NCBI GenBank assembly: GCA_903930745.1
Contig: CAIYZX010000682.1
Span: forward strand, 1 to 5,896
Direction: 5' to 3'
Source: an uncultured Chloroflexota bacterium
Lineage (GTDB): Bacteria; Chloroflexota; Limnocylindria; Limnocylindrales; CSP1-4
DNA length: 5,896 nucleotides
Positions 1 to 3,895 of the stretch are shown here, one piece after another. The translations under genes were made by a program, and so were the position numbers. The notes beneath the pieces were generated by a model, which was not told where the DNA came from, made no database searches, and saw nothing but the letters and a program-made list of their open reading frames with translations. The first letter of the stretch is position 1. The number at the start of each line of letters is the position of its first letter.

Positions 1-102
1 GCCATCGTGCCAGGGCAGCTGTATGCCGTCCACGTGGCCATGGCACGCGGCCTGGACCCGGAGCGCCCCAGGAACCTGAGCAAGGTCACGCTAACCCGCT
101 GA
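1..102 (+). CDS. C-terminal end of a SIS-domain sugar-phosphate isomerase/aminotransferase-like protein (5'-partial)
   Basis: Reading frame 1 is open from the first base and ends in TGA at 100-102, giving 33 residues. The tail contains QLYAVHVAMARGLDPERPRN followed by LSKVTLTR. This closely resembles the end of SIS (sugar isomerase) proteins of the GlmS/AgaS/FrlB group: E. coli GlmS ends with a DVDQPRNLAKSVTVE-type tail, and the D-P-x-x-P-R-N-L-x-K-(V/S)-T core is shared. Members isomerise or deaminate phosphosugars such as fructose-6-P/glucosamine-6-P in the cytoplasm. The N-terminal part lies outside the window, so I cannot tell full-length GlmS (with a glutaminase domain) from a stand-alone tandem-SIS protein. 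It is followed by 150 non-coding bases with a hairpin, so it is probably not co-transcribed with the transporter, although read-through is possible. Confidence 0.8.
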   Translation, partial: AIVPGQLYAVHVAMARGLDPERPRNLSKVTLTR

Positions 103-110
103 GGGGGCTG

Positions 111-130
111 CCGGGCCGGACCGGACCGGG
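111..130. repeat. Four tandem CCGG(G/A) pentamers
   Basis: Four adjacent 5-base units, CCGGG CCGGA CCGGA CCGGG, begin eight bases after the stop of the SIS gene. Each unit contains the self-complementary CCGG, so several alternative short stems are possible in RNA. It may be simple low-complexity GC sequence or part of a 3' end structure; no function is assigned. Confidence 0.55.
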
Positions 131-151
131 AGAGGCGACAGGTGGTACGCC

Positions 152-173
152 GCGCGGGTCTCGCCACCCGCGC
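152..173 (+). terminator. Perfect 8-bp GC hairpin downstream of the SIS gene (possible terminator)
   Basis: GCGCGGGT at 152-159 is exactly complementary to ACCCGCGC at 166-173, with a 6-base loop CTCGCC. The stem has seven G-C pairs of eight. There is no T-run after it, so it is not a canonical intrinsic terminator. U-poor hairpins of this kind are often proposed as terminators or 3' end stabilisers in high-GC bacteria. Its place between the SIS stop and the AT-rich promoter-like island suggests it separates two transcription units. It could instead sit upstream of, and act on, the promoter that follows. Confidence 0.45.
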
Positions 174-183
174 CGTGTGCCGC

Positions 184-214
184 TAGTCTATATACAGAGT
201 CTGCAGTCTTGACC
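184..214 (+). promoter_or_regulatory. AT-rich promoter/operator-like island upstream of the ABC transporter operon
   Basis: This is the only clearly AT-rich patch in the intergenic region. It contains GTCTATATAC at 186-195, an imperfect palindrome of the form GTnTATAnAC (8 of 10 positions symmetric), similar in style to GntR-family operators. TATATA (189-194) or TAGTCT (184-189) could serve as a -10 element. No convincing -35 sits 16-18 bases upstream. TTGACC at 209-214 resembles a -35, but its matching -10 would fall next to the ribosome binding site and does not fit. AGTCT occurs three times, at 185-189, 198-202 and 205-209. The position, 40-70 bases before the GTG start at 253, suits a promoter with an overlapping operator. 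Both roles are inferred. Confidence 0.4.
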
Positions 215-238
215 ATCCCGCGTCGGAGACGCAACACC

Positions 239-247
239 GAGGAGGAG
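239..247 (+). promoter_or_regulatory. Ribosome binding site supporting the GTG start of the SBP
   Basis: GAGGAGGAG lies 5-7 bases before GTG at 253, with the core GGAGG at 241-245. This spacing, and a textbook lipoprotein signal peptide starting exactly there, fix GTG 253 as the start. Confidence 0.85.
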
Positions 248-252
248 CTGTC

Positions 253-1959
253 GTGAACCGTTGGCGAGCCAACCTGGGCCTCGCGCTGGCCACCGTGCTG
301 GTGGTTGCCGGATGCGGTGGCGATGCCGCGTCCAACGCCCCGTCGTCCGAGCCCACCGCGGCGATGCCCACCGTGCAGCCCACACCGGGCGGCTCGCTGG
401 AGCTGCCGTCCCAGGCCGTGGTCACGGACCGCCCGCTGCGCATCGGCTGGCTGTCCGAGCCGGACACCATGAACCCGCTCACCACCTACTCCACGGAGGC
501 CGTGGAGGTCACGCAGCTGATCTACGACAAGCTGCTGGACTACGACCTGAACCTGCGCCCGGAGCCGTCCCTCGCCACCGAGTGGGCCTACTCCGCAGAC
601 GGCACCACCATCAGCTTCACGCTGCGCGACGGCGTGACGTGGCAGGACGGCCAGCCGTTCACCGCGGACGACGTGGTCTTCACCTACAACCTGGTCCATG
701 ACAACAACCTGGGCCAGTACGGCCAGTTCCTCACGGACATGACGTCCGCCACGGCCCCGGATCCCACGCACGTGGAGATCGCCTTCAGCGCGCCCCAGGC
801 GTTCAACCCGGGCCTCGTGGTGCCGATCGTGCCGAAGCACCTGTGGAGCTCGCTCTCCGCCGAGGACGTCGTCGCCTACGCGAACGAGAAGCCGGTGGGC
901 ACGGGCCCGTACACCTTCACGGAGTGGAAGCAGGGCGTCTCTGTCACCCTCACCCGCAACGAGCAGTGGTGGGGCACGCTCCCGTCGCCGGCCACCATCA
1001 CGTGGGTGGCCTACGAGAACTCCGACGTGATGGGCCAGGCCCTCCGCTCCGGCGAGCTGGACATCATCCCGCAGGTCCCGCCCACGGTCTTCGACGGCCT
1101 GGCGGGCGCGGAGAACGTCAAGCAGGCGGCCCTGCCGTCCTACTCGTTCCACCACATCGGCTTCAACGTCTCCGACAGCAAGACCAGCCAGGGCAACCCG
1201 CTCCTGCGTGACGTCGTGGTCCGCCAGGCGATCCAGTACTCCGTTGACCGCAACCAGCTGGTCCAGCTCTGCCTCGCAGGCCACGGCCAGGTGGGCGACA
1301 CCATCGTCCCGGCCGGCCTCACGGACTGGCACCTGCCCATCCCGGCGGACCAGGCCCTCAACGCGAACCCGGAGAAGGCCAGGGAGATCCTCGAGGCCGC
1401 GGGCTACAAGGACGACGGCAGCGGCGTCCGCGCCAAGGGCGGCCAGCAGCTGGCGTTCCGCCTGATCGCCATCGCCACCACGGACGTGGACATGTGCGCG
1501 GCCAAGCTGGTCGTGGACGCGGCCGCTGCCGTGGGGATCAGGCTTGACCTCCAGGCGCTGGACGAGACCACGCTGGGCGACACCGTCTACAACACGGACG
1601 CGCCCAACTGGGACATCTTCGTCTGGGGCTGGGACTCCGGCACCGCGGACCCGTCCTACATGCTGGGCGTGCCGCTGTGCAGCCAGATCGGCGGCAACAA
1701 CGACGTGTTCTACTGCGACGAGCAGTACGACGCGGACTACGCCGCGCAGGTCAAGACCGTGGAGACGGCGGCCCGCAAGCAGATCACGGACCGGATGCAG
1801 CAGCAGTTCTACGACAGCGCCACGTACCTCGTGATGTGGTTCCAGGACAAGCTGCAGGCCTACCGCACGGACACCTGGACCAACTGGCAGGAGATCCCGG
1901 GCGGCATCATCTTCAACTTCACCCGCGACAACTACCTGGGCGTCCGGCCGGCGAACTGA
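253..1959 (+). CDS. ABC transporter substrate-binding lipoprotein, family 5 (Dpp/Opp type)
   Basis: This 568-residue extracytoplasmic binding protein captures the ligand, probably peptides, and delivers it to the permeases encoded downstream. It starts with GTG. Residues 1-21 form a lipoprotein signal: basic NRWR, a hydrophobic core, and the lipobox V-A-G-C with Cys21 as the lipidated residue. A Ser/Thr/Pro/Ala-rich tether (about 22-55) precedes the SBP_bac_5 fold. Family hallmarks are the EPDTMNPL segment (69-76), the DGVTWQDGQPFTADDVVFTY region (126-145), GTGPY (216-220), LRDVVVRQAIQYSVDR (318-333) and the GWDSGTADPSYML stretch (459-471). Length matches the family. Besides Cys21 there are Cys340, 415, 476 and 488; C476 and C488 are close enough to form a disulphide. 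It is the first gene of the operon, with its own promoter-like region. Ligand specificity is not deducible: relatives bind di/oligopeptides, oligosaccharides, nickel or opines. Confidence 0.95.
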   Translation: MNRWRANLGLALATVLVVAGCGGDAASNAPSSEPTAAMPTVQPTPGGSLELPSQAVVTDRPLRIGWLSEPDTMNPLTTYSTEAVEVTQLIYDKLLDYDLNLRPEPSLATEWAYSADGTTISFTLRDGVTWQDGQPFTADDVVFTYNLVHDNNLGQYGQFLTDMTSATAPDPTHVEIAFSAPQAFNPGLVVPIVPKHLWSSLSAEDVVAYANEKPVGTGPYTFTEWKQGVSVTLTRNEQWWGTLPSPATITWVAYENSDVMGQALRSGELDIIPQVPPTVFDGLAGAENVKQAALPSYSFHHIGFNVSDSKTSQGNPLLRDVVVRQAIQYSVDRNQLVQLCLAGHGQVGDTIVPAGLTDWHLPIPADQALNANPEKAREILEAAGYKDDGSGVRAKGGQQLAFRLIAIATTDVDMCAAKLVVDAAAAVGIRLDLQALDETTLGDTVYNTDAPNWDIFVWGWDSGTADPSYMLGVPLCSQIGGNNDVFYCDEQYDADYAAQVKTVETAARKQITDRMQQQFYDSATYLVMWFQDKLQAYRTDTWTNWQEIPGGIIFNFTRDNYLGVRPAN

Positions 1960-1965
1960 CGCCGG
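1948..1965 (+). other. Perfect 6-bp hairpin spanning the SBP stop codon
   Basis: CCGGCG at 1948-1953 pairs exactly with CGCCGG at 1960-1965. The loop is AACTGA, which is the last sense codon plus the TGA stop. All six pairs are G-C. No T-run follows, so a full terminator is unlikely. Hairpins just after SBP genes are known in several importer operons (for example after malE) to protect the upstream mRNA and lift SBP levels above the permeases. That role is an inference here. Confidence 0.45.
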
Positions 1966-2004
1966 ATACGGCCAGGCGAACGCCCGAACCCACCCCGAAC
2001 CACC

Positions 2005-2015
2005 AGAGGAGGAGG
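2005..2015 (+). promoter_or_regulatory. Ribosome binding site that decides the TTG start of the first permease
   Basis: AGAGGAGGAGG directly precedes TTG at 2017. AGGAGG at 2007-2012 leaves four bases, and the earlier AGAGG at 2005-2009 leaves seven. There is no in-frame ATG, GTG or TTG between the preceding stop and this point, and the protein then begins with the RYL...(hydrophobic) pattern usual for DppB proteins. TTG 2017 is therefore the best start. Confidence 0.8.
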
Positions 2016-2016
2016 C

Positions 2017-2994
2017 TTGACCGGTCGCGCCCGCTACCTGGCGACGAAGATCGCCCAGGCGGCGGTCACGCTTGCGGCGGTCGCGACCTTCAACTTCCTC
2101 CTCTTCCACCTCCTGCCCGGCGATCCCATCCGCCTGCAGGCCCGTGCCGGGCGCCTCGGCCCGGAGGACATCGCGAGGCTCAAGGCCCTCTACGGCCTTG
2201 ACCTCTCGCTGCCCGAGCAGTTCCTCGTCTACCTCCGCAACCTCGTCACCGGGAACCTGGGCACGAGCTTCACGCTCAAGCGCCCGGTGGCGGACATCCT
2301 GGCCGAACGGATCGTGAACACCGTGGAGCTCCTGCTCCTGGCCACGGTCCTCGTCGTGATCATCGGCATCGTGGCCGGCGTCTTCGCCGCCTCCCGGCGC
2401 GGCAGCCGCGCCGATGCCGTGACCGTCACCACGGCGCTCCTGTTCTGGAGCCTCCCCACGTTCTGGACCGGCCTCGTGCTGATCTTCCTCGCGGGCGTGT
2501 GGCTCCACCTCCTGCCCATCTCCGGGATGACCACCCCGGGCGCCCATCCGGCCAACGCCCTGGCCGGCCTCGTGGACCTGCTGCGGCACCTGGTCCTGCC
2601 CACCATCACGCTGATCCTCGTGGACATCGGCCAGTTCGTCCTCATCACGCGCTCCTCGCTGATCGACGTGATGACCGAGGACTTCATCCTCACCGCCCGC
2701 GCCAAGGGCCTCTCCGCGCGGACCGTCCTGTGGCGGCACGGCGTGCGCAACGCGATGCTCCCCGTGGTCACCGCGAGCGCGCTGTACGTGGCGCTCGTCA
2801 TCGGCGGCGCGATCCAGGTGGAGACCGTCTTCTCGTGGCCCGGCATGGGCTCGCTGATCTACGACGCGGTCCTGCGGCGCGACTACCCGCTGATCGAGGC
2901 GTCCTTCCTCCTCTTCGCCGTCACCGTGATCCTCGTGAACTTCCTGTCAGACCTGCTCTACATGGCGATCGACCCGCGCGTGAGGAACGCCTGA
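2017..2994 (+). CDS. ABC transporter permease, DppB/OppB type
   Basis: This 325-residue inner-membrane subunit forms half of the import channel. The family layout is complete: a short cytoplasmic N-terminus, TM1 (about 11-33) followed by LLPGDP (32-37), the extracytoplasmic region with LPEQFLVYLRNLVTGNLGTS (65-84), then TM helices near 103-125, 137-163, 190-211, 248-267 and 295-316. The BPD_transp_1 domain spans roughly 95-320. The EAA-type cytoplasmic loop that docks on the ATPase is TARAKGLSARTVLWRHGVRN (226-245), with its conserved Gly231. ETVFSWPGMGSLIY (269-282) and RDYPLIEA (288-295) are classic DppB motifs. The start is TTG, chosen because no other start is available and the ribosome binding site is strong. 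The stop overlaps the ATG of the next permease by one base (TGATG), indicating translational coupling. Length is typical; no damage is seen. Confidence 0.95.
   Translation: MTGRARYLATKIAQAAVTLAAVATFNFLLFHLLPGDPIRLQARAGRLGPEDIARLKALYGLDLSLPEQFLVYLRNLVTGNLGTSFTLKRPVADILAERIVNTVELLLLATVLVVIIGIVAGVFAASRRGSRADAVTVTTALLFWSLPTFWTGLVLIFLAGVWLHLLPISGMTTPGAHPANALAGLVDLLRHLVLPTITLILVDIGQFVLITRSSLIDVMTEDFILTARAKGLSARTVLWRHGVRNAMLPVVTASALYVALVIGGAIQVETVFSWPGMGSLIYDAVLRRDYPLIEASFLLFAVTVILVNFLSDLLYMAIDPRVRNA
2982..2987 (+). promoter_or_regulatory. Ribosome binding site of the second permease, inside the end of the first
   Basis: GAGGAA lies six bases before ATG 2994 and overlaps the codons for the R-N of the C-terminal RVRNA tail. 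This supports the ATG in the TGATG overlap as the start, rather than the much longer open frame that extends upstream to 2499. Confidence 0.7.
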
Positions 2995-3893
2995 TGAGCG
3001 CCGTGACGATCGCCCCGCCGGACCAGGACCGCGGCCGCCTCGCCGCCGCGCGCGCAACGCTGGCGCTCGCCTGGGCGGACCCCATTGGCCGCGCCGGGTT
3101 CATCCTGCTCGCCCTGACGGTGCTCATCTCCGTGGCGGGCCCGCTGGTCTTCCCGTTCAACCCGAAGGCCGTGGGCTCGTCCGCCGCGGACATCCTGAAG
3201 CCCCCGTCCGCGGTCCACTGGCTGGGCACCGACGAGCTGGGAAGGGACGTCTTCCGCGAGGTGCTGGCGGGCTCGCAGGTCTCGCTGCTGGTGGGCCTGC
3301 TCGCCACCGCGATCTCGATGATCGCGGGCACCGCGGTGGGCCTCGCCGCCGGCTACAGCCGCGGCCTCCTGGGCGTGCTGATGATGCGCGTCACGGACTT
3401 CTTCCTGGTCCTCCCCACCCTGCCGCTGATCATCGCCCTCGCCGCGGTGGTGGGGCAGAGCATGGGGGTGATCATCCTGGTCATCGGCCTCACGTCGTGG
3501 GCGTCCACGGCGCGCATCGTGCGGTCCCAGGTCCTCTCGGTCCGCGAGCGCGTCTTCGTGGAACGGGTGCGGGCGCTGGGCGCCACGGACCTGCGCATCG
3601 CCCTCGTCCACATCCTGCCCAACGTCCTGCCGCTGATCTTCGCCAACACCGTCCTGGTGATCGCGGGCTCCATCCTGTCGGAGGCCACGCTGGCGTTCCT
3701 GGGCCTGGGCGATCCGCTGCACACCAGCTGGGGGACCATGCTCCACGCCGCCTTCGCGAACGGCGCGATCAGCCGCGGCGCGTGGTGGTACCTGGTCCCG
3801 CCGGGCCTTGGGATCGTGTTCGTGGTCCTGGGCTTCACGCTCCTTGGCTACACCCTGGACCGGATCCTGAACCCGCGCCTGAGGAACCGCTAG
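2994..3893 (+). CDS. ABC transporter permease, DppC/OppC type
   Basis: This 299-residue partner permease completes the membrane channel. An N-terminal cytoplasmic tail (1-33) leads into TM1 (about 35-55). HWLGTDELGRDVFREVLAGS (75-94) is the hallmark OppC/DppC segment. TM helices follow near 95-117, 130-150, 157-176, 212-233 and 268-287. The EAA-type ATPase-docking loop is RVRALGATDLRIALVHILPN (191-210), a near-consensus match with Gly196. SEATLAFLGLG (229-239) and the LGYTLDRILNPRLR end (283-297) are also standard. The frame stays open far upstream of 2994, but homology begins only after this ATG. The ATG has a GAGGAA site six bases upstream and overlaps the previous stop. The next gene starts two bases after the TAG, so this is a tight operon. 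Confidence 0.95.
   Translation: MSAVTIAPPDQDRGRLAAARATLALAWADPIGRAGFILLALTVLISVAGPLVFPFNPKAVGSSAADILKPPSAVHWLGTDELGRDVFREVLAGSQVSLLVGLLATAISMIAGTAVGLAAGYSRGLLGVLMMRVTDFFLVLPTLPLIIALAAVVGQSMGVIILVIGLTSWASTARIVRSQVLSVRERVFVERVRALGATDLRIALVHILPNVLPLIFANTVLVIAGSILSEATLAFLGLGDPLHTSWGTMLHAAFANGAISRGAWWYLVPPGLGIVFVVLGFTLLGYTLDRILNPRLRNR
3881..3886 (+). promoter_or_regulatory. Ribosome binding site of the fused ATPase, inside the end of the second permease
   Basis: GAGGAA is nine bases before ATG 3896 and overlaps the codons for the R-N of the RLRNR tail. It sits in the 8-mer TGAGGAAC, which also occurs at the end of the first permease (2981-2988). Confidence 0.65.
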
Positions 3894-3895
3894 CG

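Noticed and set aside
209..237. TTGACC as a -35 box with a -10 about 17 bases downstream
   Set aside because: The expected -10 position reads as a GC-rich, non-TATA sequence (around CAACAC) and would place transcription start inside the ribosome binding site.
183..485. Small minus-strand open frame of 100 codons across the intergenic region and the SBP start
   Set aside because: Most of it is antisense to the SBP signal peptide and tether. It shows no homology that I recognise, and it would run through the promoter-like island.
91..2739. An 882-codon open frame on the minus strand, rich in R, G, E, V, H and D
   Set aside because: It lies opposite the SBP and first permease, whose products match known families throughout. 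Its composition is the usual antisense shadow of a strongly GC3-biased gene, with no recognisable domain.
2499..2993. Upstream extension of the second permease frame, which would add 165 residues
   Set aside because: The extra residues are Pro/Arg/Ala-rich out-of-frame reading of the first permease. DppC-like sequence begins only after ATG 2994, which has its own ribosome binding site.
3888..3895. CGCTAGCG palindrome at the junction of the second permease and the ATPase
   Set aside because: An 8-base palindrome containing the TAG stop is expected by chance in this composition and is too short to form a meaningful stem.
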